From Streptomyces sp. NBC_01275 (GTDB lineage: Bacteria; Actinomycetota; Actinomycetes; Streptomycetales; Streptomycetaceae): DNA of 64,000 nt. The stretch is taken from positions 10,168,001 to 10,232,000 of the forward strand of contig NZ_JAPEOZ010000001.1 of NCBI RefSeq assembly GCF_026340655.1. The letters are read 5' to 3'. Positions 54,600-62,876 of this stretch are shown here, piece by piece. Positions within the stretch are counted from its first letter, which is position 1; each line of letters begins with the position of its first letter. The notes beneath the pieces were generated by a model. It ran no database searches. It was not told where the DNA came from and saw only the letters and a list, made by a program, of their open reading frames with translations. Position numbers and translations under genes: made by a program.

Positions 54600-55025
54600 T
54601 CACGCCGTGCGGGAGTCCTCCGCCGCGCCGCTGCCGGTCGCCGCGGCGGGACCCGGCCGTCCGCCTCCACCGCGCCACGGCGGGGCCGTCGTGCGGTGTC
54701 CGTCGTCCCGGGCCTGGGCGGCCTTGTCGGCCTGGCGGCGCAGCCGGGCCCGGAGCCGGTCGACGACCTCCGTGCCGGTCGCCTCCTCGGCCACCGCGAA
54801 CACCTGACGACCGCCGATGCGCAGGTCGGCGGTGGCCGACCACGGGTGGCCGGCGTGGTGGGCGGCCGCTCGTACGAGGTGCACTTCGCCGGTGACGACG
54901 GGCAGGCCCGGCCTGCCCAGGACGGCGTCGATCTTCGCTCGGGCGTACGCCAGGGTCTCCTCGTCCACGGCGCCGTCGGAGCGCAGCCGGACCGGGGGAG
55001 TCTCCTGGGTGTGGTCGGCGGTCAT
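54600..55025 (-). CDS. HPF/RaiA-like ribosome-associated protein
   Basis: This 141-residue protein resembles the N-terminal domain of hibernation-promoting factors (PPVRLRSDGAVDEETLAYARAKIDAVLGRPGLPVVTGEVHL ... WSATADLRIGGRQVFAVAEEATGTEVVDRLRARLRRQADKA). It lacks the C-terminal dimerisation domain of long HPF and instead has a glycine/proline-rich tail. The start at 55025 follows GGAAGGACCCCAC. It lies 41 bp after the flavohaemoprotein gene in the same direction and may end that operon. Ribosome silencing fits a dormancy island. Confidence 0.8.
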   Translation of the reverse strand: MTADHTQETPPVRLRSDGAVDEETLAYARAKIDAVLGRPGLPVVTGEVHLVRAAAHHAGHPWSATADLRIGGRQVFAVAEEATGTEVVDRLRARLRRQADKAAQARDDGHRTTAPPWRGGGGRPGPAAATGSGAAEDSRTA

Positions 55026-55066
55026 GTGGGGTCCTTCCTCGGGGATGTCAGGAGGTTCGGTGGGGT

Positions 55067-56281
55067 TCAGGCCGCGGTGTCGGGCAGCCACAGGTCGGGT
55101 CCGAAGACCTCGTAGCGGATGCGTCGCGCGGGAACCCCGGCGCCGAGCAGCTGTCCGCGTACCTCGCGCATGAAGGGCAGCGGGCCGCACAGGAACACCG
55201 TGGCGTCGTCGGGGAGTTCGGTGCCGCTCAGGTCCATCGGGCCGGTCCGGGCGTCGGGTTCCTCCGGTCCGGGGCGGTCGTACCAGAAGACGGCCCGGGC
55301 GCTCGGCAGGCGCCCGACGAGGTCGTGTGTCTCGGCGCGCAGGGCGTGGTCGCCGGGGGAGCGGTCGGCGTGCAGAAGCAGGACCGGGCGGATCGAGCGG
55401 AGGGCGGCCAGGTGGGCCAGGATGCCGGTCATGGGGGTGCAGCCGATGCCGGCCGAGACCAGCACGACAGGGGTGGTGGCATCCACCGGGTCGTCGAGGA
55501 AGACGTCGCCGAACGGCGCGGAGAGCAGCAGCCCGTCCCCCTCCCGCAGCCGGTCGTGCAGCAGGGTGGAGACCTCGCCGTCCGGCCCGTCGGCGCCGCC
55601 CGTCACCCGTTTCACGGTGATCCGCCGCAGCTCTCCGCCCGGGTTCGAGGACAGGCTGTACTGACGCAGCTGATGCGTCCCGTCGGCCATGCGTACGCGG
55701 ACGCTCACATACTGGCCCGCGCGGGCCCGCGGCGCGCGTCCGCCGTCCGCCGGGCGGAGCACGAAGGACACCACGTCAGGCGTCTCGGTACGGCGTTCGA
55801 CGACCGTCCAGGGCCGCCAGATCCCACCGGGCTGGACGCCCGCGTCCTGGTAGAGGAGGGCCTCCCGGCTGATCAGGGCGCCGGCCATCAGCCAGTAGAC
55901 CTCGTCCCAGGCGGCCGCCACCTCCGGGGTGACCGCGTCGCCCAGGACCTCGGCGATCGCGCCGAACAGGTACTTGTGCACGACGGTGTACTGATCGTCG
56001 GTGACGCCGACGGCCGCGTGCTTGTGGGCGATCCGGGACAGCAGGCCGTCCGGCCGTGCGCCGGGATCGGCCAGCAGCGCGCCGGCGAATCCGGCGATCG
56101 ACCCGGCGAGGGCGCGGCGTTGTGCGCCGCTGGCCTGGTTGCCCCGGTTGAACATCCCGTCGAGCAGCTCCGGCCGGTCGTGGAACATCGTGGCGTAGAA
56201 GCGGGTGGTGATCTCGTCGAGCGCTCCGGCCACGGCGGGCAGGGTGGCCCGTACGAGGGCGGCGGATTCTGCGGACAGCAT
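55067..56281 (-). CDS. hmp: Flavohaemoprotein (nitric oxide dioxygenase)
   Basis: This 404-residue protein has an N-terminal globin domain (residues ~1-135, with IAHKHAAVGVTDDQYTVVHKYL containing the haem-ligating region), an FAD domain (GQYVSVRV ... RQYSLSS) and an NAD domain (VLVSAGIGCTPMTGILAHL, CGPLPFMREVRGQLLG). It detoxifies NO to nitrate. The start follows GGAGGTTCC. It is 65 bp downstream of adhE in the same direction, so NO/hypoxia defence is co-expressed with fermentation. Confidence 0.94.
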   Translation of the reverse strand: MLSAESAALVRATLPAVAGALDEITTRFYATMFHDRPELLDGMFNRGNQASGAQRRALAGSIAGFAGALLADPGARPDGLLSRIAHKHAAVGVTDDQYTVVHKYLFGAIAEVLGDAVTPEVAAAWDEVYWLMAGALISREALLYQDAGVQPGGIWRPWTVVERRTETPDVVSFVLRPADGGRAPRARAGQYVSVRVRMADGTHQLRQYSLSSNPGGELRRITVKRVTGGADGPDGEVSTLLHDRLREGDGLLLSAPFGDVFLDDPVDATTPVVLVSAGIGCTPMTGILAHLAALRSIRPVLLLHADRSPGDHALRAETHDLVGRLPSARAVFWYDRPGPEEPDARTGPMDLSGTELPDDATVFLCGPLPFMREVRGQLLGAGVPARRIRYEVFGPDLWLPDTAA

Positions 56282-56346
56282 GGAACCTCCTGGACAGGGC
56301 TGATGAAGTGGAAGGGAGCCGCGTCACGCGCGGGCGGCGGCGGTGT

Positions 56347-59016
56347 TCAGCACGTGCGCTCGGCACGGCCGTAGTACGCGGTCCGCATCAGCTCCCGCAT
56401 GTCGTCGAGCATCGGCATCCGCGGGTTGGCGGGCGCGCACTGGTCCTCGTAGGCGTTGAGCGCCTGCTGGGGCAGGGCGTCGAGGAAGGAGCGCTCGTCG
56501 ATGCCGAGGGCCTGGAACGTCGGCTCGATGCCCAGGGCGTCGCGGAGCCGCTCCACCGCGCCGGCGAGCGATTCGACGCCCTCGGCCGGGGTGGCCGCGG
56601 GCAGGCCGAGGGTGCGGGCGATGTCCTGGAAGCGTTCGGGGGCCCGGTAGTGCTCGTACTTGGGCCAGCCGGTGAGCTTCGTGGGGACGGCGCCGTTGTA
56701 GCGGATGACGTGCGGCAGCAGAACGGCGTTGGTGCGGCCGTGCGCGAGGTGGAAAGTGGCACCGAGGGTGTGGGACATGGCGTGGACGATGCCGAGGAAG
56801 GCGTTGCCGAAGGCCATGCCGGCGATGGTGCCGGCGTTGTGCATCTTCTCCCGGGCCTGGGGCCGGTCCGCACGGTCGTTGACCGCCGCCTCGATGTTGT
56901 CGAAGATCAGCCGGATCGCGTGCAGGGCGAGGCCGTCGGTGAAGTCGTTGGCGTAGACGGACACGTACGCCTCGACGGCGTGGGTGAGGGCGTCGAAGCC
57001 GCTGTCGGCGGCCAGTGCGCGGGGCAGCGCGGTGGTGAGCAGCGGGTCGACGATGGCCACGCTCGGGGTGAGGGCGTAGTCGGCGAGCGGGTACTTCTTG
57101 CCCGTGGCGGGGTCGGAGATGACGGCGAACGGGGTCACTTCGGCGCCGGTGCCGGACGTCGTGGGGATGCACACCAGGCGGGCGAGCCTGCCGAGCGTCG
57201 GGAAGCGGAAGGCGCGTTTGCGGATGTCGGAGAACTTGTGCCGCATGTCGGCGAAGTCGACGTCCTTGCCCGCGGCCTGCTGCTCGTACAGCAGCCACAT
57301 CACCTTGGCCGCGTCCATGGGGGAGCCGCCGCCGAGGGCGATGACGGTGTCCGGGCGGAAGTCGCCCATGAGGCGGGCGCCGCGCCGGACCGAGTCGATG
57401 CTGGGCTCGGGCTCGACATTGTCGATGACCTGGACGGTGACCGGCTCCCGGCGCCGTCGCAGCACGCGCTCGACCCGGTCGACGAGGCCGAGGCGGGTCA
57501 TCGTCGCGTCGGTGACGACGGTGACGCGGTGGACGTCCGGCATGGAGGTGAGGTACTGGATGGACTGCGGCTCGAAGTAGATCTTCGGCGGGACCTTGAA
57601 CCACTGCAGGTTGTTGCGGCGCAGGGAGACCCGCTTGACGTTCAGCAGCTGGGCGGCGGACACGTTGTCGGACACCGAGGTGCTGCCCCAGGATCCGCAG
57701 CCGAGCGTCAGCGACGGCAGCAGGCTGTTGTAGATGCCGCCGATGGCGCCCTGCGAGGACGGCGCGTTGACGATGATCCGGACGGTCTTCATGCGCCTGC
57801 CGTACGACTCGGCGAGGTCGAGGTCCCCGGTGTGGATGACGGCGCTGTGGCCCTGACCGTGGAAGGCCACCATGTCTGCGGCCAGGTCGAAGCCCTGCTG
57901 TTCGGAGTCGGCGCGCAGGACGGCGAGGACCGGGCAGAGCTTCTCGCGGGTGAGGGGCTCGTCGGGGCCGACCCGGTCGGCCTCGACCAGGATGAGGGAG
58001 GTGTCGGCGGGCACGGTGAAGCCCGCCTGCTCGGCGATCCAGACCGGGCTCTGCCCGACGGCCGCCGAGTTGACCTTGGGCTCGCAGCCCGCGCCCGCGG
58101 CCCCGACCGGGAACAGGAAGGTCTCCAGCTTCGCCTTCTCCTGCGCGGTGGCCACGTGGGCGTGCAGGGTGCGGAATTCGGCGAGCACCGCGTCGTAGAT
58201 CTCCTCGTCCAGGACGACGGCCTGTTCGGAGGCGCAGATCATGCCGTTGTCGAACGACTTGGACAGCACCAGATCGTTGACGGCCCGGCGTATGTCGGCG
58301 CTCCGGTGGACGTAGGCGGGGACGTTGCCGGCGCCCACGCCCAGGGCGGGCTTTCCGGCCGAGTAGGCGGCCTTGACCATGGCGTTGCCGCCGGTCGCGA
58401 GGATCAGCGAGACATCCGGGTGCCGCATCAGCGCGCCGGTGGCCTCGACGGACGGTGTCTCGATCCACTGCACACAGTGCTCCGGCGCACCCGCGGCGAC
58501 CGCCGCGTCGCGCACGACGCGGGCCGCCTGCGCGCTGCAGCGCTGGGCGGAGGGATGGAAGGCGAACACGACCGGGTTGCGGGTCTTCAGCGCCATCAGG
58601 GCCTTGAAGACCGTGGTGGAGGTCGGATTGGTGACGGGCGTGATCGCGCACACCACGCCGACCGGTTCGGCCACCTCGATCAGGTCGTCGAGGTCGTCGC
58701 GGGCGATGACGCCGACGGTCTTCATCGGGCCCATGCTGTGTGTGACGTACTCGCAGGCGAACATGTTCTTGGCGGCCTTGTCCTCGAAGACGCCGCGTCC
58801 GGTCTCGTCCACCGCGCGTCGCGCCAGCTCTGTGTGCTGGTCCAGGGCGGCGACCGAGGCCTTCTTCACGATGTGGTCGACCTGGTCCTGATCGAGCGCC
58901 TCGTAGTCGGCGAGTGCCTTGAGCCCGTTCGTCGCCAGGCGGTCCACCGCTATGGCGATGTCGGACGGCGCGCCGGCGGGGTCGGTGGTCGCGCTGCGGT
59001 CGTCGTGGCGGGTCAT
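56347..59016 (-). CDS. adhE: Bifunctional acetaldehyde-CoA/alcohol dehydrogenase
   Basis: This 889-residue AdhE converts acetyl-CoA to ethanol with two NADH. The N-terminal aldehyde dehydrogenase half (residues ~20-440) has the catalytic Cys in DNGMICASEQAVV and VGVVCAITPVTNPT. The C-terminal iron alcohol dehydrogenase half has FRPDTVIALGGGSPMDAAKVMWLLYE, PTTSGTGAEVTPFAVI and the metal-binding HTLGATFHLAHGRTNA. AdhE is uncommon in strictly aerobic Streptomyces. A perfect DevR-like site sits 145 bp upstream, inside the end of the CBS-BON gene. Confidence 0.96.
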   Translation of the reverse strand: MTRHDDRSATTDPAGAPSDIAIAVDRLATNGLKALADYEALDQDQVDHIVKKASVAALDQHTELARRAVDETGRGVFEDKAAKNMFACEYVTHSMGPMKTVGVIARDDLDDLIEVAEPVGVVCAITPVTNPTSTTVFKALMALKTRNPVVFAFHPSAQRCSAQAARVVRDAAVAAGAPEHCVQWIETPSVEATGALMRHPDVSLILATGGNAMVKAAYSAGKPALGVGAGNVPAYVHRSADIRRAVNDLVLSKSFDNGMICASEQAVVLDEEIYDAVLAEFRTLHAHVATAQEKAKLETFLFPVGAAGAGCEPKVNSAAVGQSPVWIAEQAGFTVPADTSLILVEADRVGPDEPLTREKLCPVLAVLRADSEQQGFDLAADMVAFHGQGHSAVIHTGDLDLAESYGRRMKTVRIIVNAPSSQGAIGGIYNSLLPSLTLGCGSWGSTSVSDNVSAAQLLNVKRVSLRRNNLQWFKVPPKIYFEPQSIQYLTSMPDVHRVTVVTDATMTRLGLVDRVERVLRRRREPVTVQVIDNVEPEPSIDSVRRGARLMGDFRPDTVIALGGGSPMDAAKVMWLLYEQQAAGKDVDFADMRHKFSDIRKRAFRFPTLGRLARLVCIPTTSGTGAEVTPFAVISDPATGKKYPLADYALTPSVAIVDPLLTTALPRALAADSGFDALTHAVEAYVSVYANDFTDGLALHAIRLIFDNIEAAVNDRADRPQAREKMHNAGTIAGMAFGNAFLGIVHAMSHTLGATFHLAHGRTNAVLLPHVIRYNGAVPTKLTGWPKYEHYRAPERFQDIARTLGLPAATPAEGVESLAGAVERLRDALGIEPTFQALGIDERSFLDALPQQALNAYEDQCAPANPRMPMLDDMRELMRTAYYGRAERTC

Positions 59017-59120
59017 GGGGCGAGCCTCCGTCGTCGAGAGGGCGGCGCCGCACGGGCGGCGGCGCGGGAGGGGAGCGGCGCTGCCGGCACGGGTATCGCT
59101 CCCACCGGCAGCGTCTCTCG

Positions 59121-59834
59121 TCAGCGGTGTTCCGCCCCAGGTTCCTTTGGTCCCTTGGCGGGGCCGACCGGCCCCGAAACGATGCGGACGGTCAGCCTGT
59201 TGACGACGCCCACCACACCGTCCACCCGATACGTCAGCCGGATCGCGAGCGGAAGGTCTCCGCCCTCCTCCACAGCTCCCGCCAGCGTGACCACGCCGTC
59301 GTGGACCGAGACGACCACGCTCTGGGCCGGCAGTCCGAGGACGCGGGTCATCACCTCGTCGTGGACCTCCCGGCGGATCTCCTCGTCCGTGCGCAGGAAG
59401 ACCCGCAGCAGATCACGCCGGGTGGCGATCCCGATCAGCCGGTCCTCCTCGTCCACGACCGGAAGGCGCTCGACGCCGTGACGCTCCATCACGCGCGCGG
59501 CGTCCGCGATCCGCAGCTCCGGATGCACGGTGACCGCGGGCGTCGACATCAGCTCCCCCGCCGTGCCGGCGCGGGCGACGGCGGCTGCGCGACGGGCGGA
59601 CCGACGCGGCCGGGGCATCCGGAACCGTCGTGCCCCGGCGTCCGGGGACCGGACCGCCTGGCGGCGGACGAGATCGGTCTCGGAGATCACTCCTACGACC
59701 TTGTCGTCGTCGTCCACGACCGGCAGCCCGCTGATCCGATACTGGTCCAGCAGCCGTACCACGTCCTTGAACGACGTCTCCCGGTGCGCCTCGACGACCT
59801 CACGGGTCATCACCTCACCGACGATGCCGGCCAT
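59121..59834 (-). CDS. CBS-BON domain protein (HRP1-like)
   Basis: This 237-residue protein has two CBS repeats (GEVMTREVVEAHRETSFKDVVRLL ... VGVISETD; GELMSTPAVTVHPELRIADAARVM ... IGIATRRDLLRVFLR) and a C-terminal BON domain (VSVHDGVVTLAGAVEEGGD). M. tuberculosis HRP1, a DosR-regulon CBS protein, is a distant relative. The start at 59834 (MAGIVGEVM) follows GGAGGTG. It starts 16 bp after ppdK, so CBS sensing of adenylates is linked to PPDK. It is the intact paralogue of the gene split at 4,457/13,548. Confidence 0.92.
   Translation of the reverse strand: MAGIVGEVMTREVVEAHRETSFKDVVRLLDQYRISGLPVVDDDDKVVGVISETDLVRRQAVRSPDAGARRFRMPRPRRSARRAAAVARAGTAGELMSTPAVTVHPELRIADAARVMERHGVERLPVVDEEDRLIGIATRRDLLRVFLRTDEEIRREVHDEVMTRVLGLPAQSVVVSVHDGVVTLAGAVEEGGDLPLAIRLTYRVDGVVGVVNRLTVRIVSGPVGPAKGPKEPGAEHR
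59161..59174. promoter_or_regulatory. Perfect DevR-like palindrome upstream of adhE, inside the CBS-BON gene
   Basis: GGGCCGACCGGCCC is identical to the site at 1,578 and lies 145 bp before the adhE start, overlapping the last codons of the CBS-BON gene. It indicates an internal promoter for adhE-hmp-hpf. Confidence 0.62.
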
Positions 59835-59850
59835 GCCGCCCACCTCCCTG

Positions 59851-62535
59851 TCACCTGCTGTCACTCGTGAGCGCATCGGAGCGCGCGGCGCGTCCGGCCT
59901 CCAAACGGGCGACCGGGACGCGGAACGGCGAGCAGGAGACGTAGTCCAGGCCGGCCGCGTGGAAGAAGTGGACGGAGTCCGGATCCCCGCCGTGCTCGCC
60001 GCAGACGCCGATCTTCAGGCCGGGGCGCGCGGCGCGGCCCTCGTCGACCGCGATGCGGACCAGTCGGCCCACTCCGTCGCGGTCGAGGGTCTCGAAGGGG
60101 GAGGCGGCGAAGACGCCCTTGTCGAGATAGGCGGAGAAGAAGGCCGCCTCGACGTCGTCTCTGGAGAAGCCCCAGGTGGTCTGGGTGAGGTCGTTGGTGC
60201 CGAAGGAGAAGAACTCCGCCTCCTGGGCGATCCGGCCGGCCGTGAGCGCGGCCCGGGGCAGCTCGATCATGGTGCCGACCGGGCAGTGCACGGGGACGCC
60301 GGACTCCTTGGAGACCTCGGCGAGGACGCGTTCCACCTCCTCGCGCTCGATGCGCAGTTCCTCGACGGCTCCGACCAGCGGCACCATGATCTCCGCCTCG
60401 GGGGAGCCTCCGGCCCTCGTCCGCTCCACGACCGCCTCGGCGATCGCCCGCACCTGCATGGCGACCAGTCCCGGGACCACCAGGCCCAGACGCACGCCGC
60501 GCAGGCCGAGCATCGGGTTCTCCTCGTGCATGCGGTTGACGGCTTCGAGCAGCTCGGTGTCGTGCCGGTCGGGTACAGAGCCCCGGGCCTCGGCGGTGGC
60601 GATGCGCACGGCGAGGTCGGTGCGGTCGGGCAGGAACTCGTGCAGGGGCGGGTCGATGAGCCGGATGGTGACCGGCAGACCGTCCATCGCCTCCAGAATG
60701 CCGACGAAGTCCCGCCGCTGGAGCGGCAGCAACGCGCCCAGCGCCTTCTCGCGCTCGGTCTCGTCGCGGGCCAGGATCATCGCCTCGACCAGCTTGCGGC
60801 GCTCGCCGAGGAACATGTGCTCGGTGCGGCACAGTCCGACGCCCTGTGCGCCGAACCGCCGGGCGCGGGCGGCGTCCTCAGGGGTGTCGGCGTTCGCCCG
60901 CACCTCGAGCCGCCGGGCGCCGTCGGCCCGTTCCATGGCCCGCGCCACGGCCTCGACCAGCCCTGCGGACCGCTCGCCCGTCTCGAAATAGCGCATCACC
61001 GCGGAGTCGACCAGTGGGGCGGCGCCCAGGTACACGGCGCCCTCGGAGCCGTCGACGGAGACGACCGTGCCCTCCTCGACGGTCGTGTCGCCCACGGTGA
61101 AGCGACGCGCCGCGGTGTCCACGGTGAGTTCCTCGGCGCCGCACACGCACACCGTGCCCATGCCGCGGGCGACCACGGCCGCGTGACTGGTCTTGCCGCC
61201 GCGGCTGGTGAGGACCGCCTGTGCGGCGATCATGCCCGGCAGGTCGTCGGGGGTGGTCTCCTGGCGGACGAGGACGACCTTCTCGCCGGCGGCGGCCCGG
61301 CGGACCGCTTCGGCCGAGTCGAACACCGCGGCGCCCACGGCCGCGCCCGGCGAGGCCGGGAGGCCGTGCGCGAGCGCCTCGCCGACGGCCGAGGTGTCGA
61401 ACCGGGGGAACATCAGCCGGGCCAGGCCGTCCCCGCTGACGCGGGCCAGAGCCTCGTCGGGGGTGATCAGGGACTCGTCCACCAGTTCGGCGGCGATCGC
61501 GAAGGCCGCCTCGGCGGTGCGCTTGCCCACCCGGGTCTGGAGCATCCACAGCCGGCCGCGCTCGATGGTGAACTCGATGTCGCACAGATCCCGGTAGTGG
61601 CCTTCCAACGTCCGCAGATGGCCGCGCAGCTGCTCGTACGAGACCGGATCCAGCTCCGCCAGCGCGGTCAGCGGGACGGTGTTGCGGATCCCGGCGACGA
61701 CGTCCTCGCCCTGTGCGTTCGCCAGGTAGTCGCCGTAGAGGCCGGGCCGCCCGGTGGCCGGGTCGCGGGTGAAGGCGACTCCGCTGCCGGAGTCGGACCC
61801 GAGATTGCCGAAGACCATGGTCTGCACATTGACGGCGGTGCCCAGGTCGTCCGGGATGTGCTCGCGGCGGCGGTACAGCCGGGCGCGTTCGCCCTTCCAG
61901 GACTCGAAGACGGCCAGGACCGCCCGGCGCAGCTGCTCGGCCGGGGACTGCGGGAAGTCCTCGCCGGTCTCCCGCCGGATCAGCCCCTTGTAGGTCCCGA
62001 CGAGCCCGGCCAGGTCCGCCGCGTTCAGGCCCAGGTCGTTCGCCGCGCCCCGGACGCGCTTGAGGTCGGCCAGGGCGTTCTCGAACACGGAGCCGTCGAC
62101 GCCCATGACGGTGCTGCCGAACATCTGTATGAGACGTCGGTAGGAGTCCCAGGCGAAGCGTTCGTTCCCGGAGACCTTCGCCAGGCCGAGGACGGAGTCG
62201 TCGTCGAGGCCGATGTCGAGGATCGTCTCCATCATGCCGGGCATGGAGAACCGCGCCCCGGAGCGGACGGACAGCAGCAGCGGGTCGTCGGGCTGCCCCA
62301 GCCGCCGTCCCGCGGCCTGCTCCAGGGCGGCGAGGTGTTCGGAGATCTCCCGGGCCAGCGTGTCCGGCGCGGCGCCGGTGGCGAGGAAGGCCCGGCAGGC
62401 CCGGGTGGTCACGGTGAAGCCCGGCGGGACCGGCAGGCCCATCCGGGTCATCTCGGCCAGGTTCGCGCCCTTGCCGCCGAGCAGGTCGGCCAGGTCACGG
62501 CCGCCTTCCGCGAAGTCGTACACGTAACGGACCAT
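59851..62535 (-). CDS. ppdK: Pyruvate, phosphate dikinase
   Basis: This 894-residue enzyme interconverts pyruvate, ATP and phosphate with PEP, AMP and PPi. The N-terminal ATP-grasp domain (LLGGKGANLAEMTRMGLPVPPGFTVTT) is followed by the phosphohistidine domain with the catalytic His in LTSRGGKTSHAAVVARGMG. The C-terminal TIM barrel has FGTNDLTQTTWGFSRDDVE and IGVCGEHGGDPDSV. All key motifs are present. A perfect DevR-like palindrome lies 96 bp upstream. It heads the leftward run ppdK-CBS-adhE-hmp-hpf. Confidence 0.97.
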   Translation of the reverse strand: MVRYVYDFAEGGRDLADLLGGKGANLAEMTRMGLPVPPGFTVTTRACRAFLATGAAPDTLAREISEHLAALEQAAGRRLGQPDDPLLLSVRSGARFSMPGMMETILDIGLDDDSVLGLAKVSGNERFAWDSYRRLIQMFGSTVMGVDGSVFENALADLKRVRGAANDLGLNAADLAGLVGTYKGLIRRETGEDFPQSPAEQLRRAVLAVFESWKGERARLYRRREHIPDDLGTAVNVQTMVFGNLGSDSGSGVAFTRDPATGRPGLYGDYLANAQGEDVVAGIRNTVPLTALAELDPVSYEQLRGHLRTLEGHYRDLCDIEFTIERGRLWMLQTRVGKRTAEAAFAIAAELVDESLITPDEALARVSGDGLARLMFPRFDTSAVGEALAHGLPASPGAAVGAAVFDSAEAVRRAAAGEKVVLVRQETTPDDLPGMIAAQAVLTSRGGKTSHAAVVARGMGTVCVCGAEELTVDTAARRFTVGDTTVEEGTVVSVDGSEGAVYLGAAPLVDSAVMRYFETGERSAGLVEAVARAMERADGARRLEVRANADTPEDAARARRFGAQGVGLCRTEHMFLGERRKLVEAMILARDETEREKALGALLPLQRRDFVGILEAMDGLPVTIRLIDPPLHEFLPDRTDLAVRIATAEARGSVPDRHDTELLEAVNRMHEENPMLGLRGVRLGLVVPGLVAMQVRAIAEAVVERTRAGGSPEAEIMVPLVGAVEELRIEREEVERVLAEVSKESGVPVHCPVGTMIELPRAALTAGRIAQEAEFFSFGTNDLTQTTWGFSRDDVEAAFFSAYLDKGVFAASPFETLDRDGVGRLVRIAVDEGRAARPGLKIGVCGEHGGDPDSVHFFHAAGLDYVSCSPFRVPVARLEAGRAARSDALTSDSR

Positions 62536-62630
62536 GACGTCGCTCTCCTCCGTCGGGCTTCGGGCCGGGTACGTCTCCAGCGTCCGGCCGCCGGGACCGG
62601 AAGGGGCAGGTGCTGTCGGTCCCCTTCATG

Positions 62631-62644
62631 GGGCCGGTCGGCCC
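62631..62644. promoter_or_regulatory. Perfect DevR-like palindrome upstream of ppdK
   Basis: GGGCCGGTCGGCCC lies 96 bp before the ppdK start. Looser copies lie on either side (GGGACCGG at 62593, GGTCCGTCCC at about 62651). Confidence 0.65.
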
Positions 62645-62876
62645 AGGCAGGTCCGTCCCTTGCCCGGAGGCGGTGCCCTACGTTGTCCGTGGTGGGGGCG
62701 GCGGCGTGCACGGGGCGGCGGTGCAGGCCAGGCCCGCCGTCGGCTGGATCGGAGGCGCCGAGGCCATCGCCGGGCACTCGGCCTGATCCGGTACCGCATC
62801 CCGCGGCCGACCACTACCGTGACACATGATCGGACCAGTGGGCGTCCGTGTGTTGTGGGGACCTGGAGGAGTACCG

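Noticed and set aside
56308..59481. 1,057-codon plus-strand frame opposite adhE
   Set aside because: It is an antisense shadow; adhE on the minus strand has all catalytic motifs.
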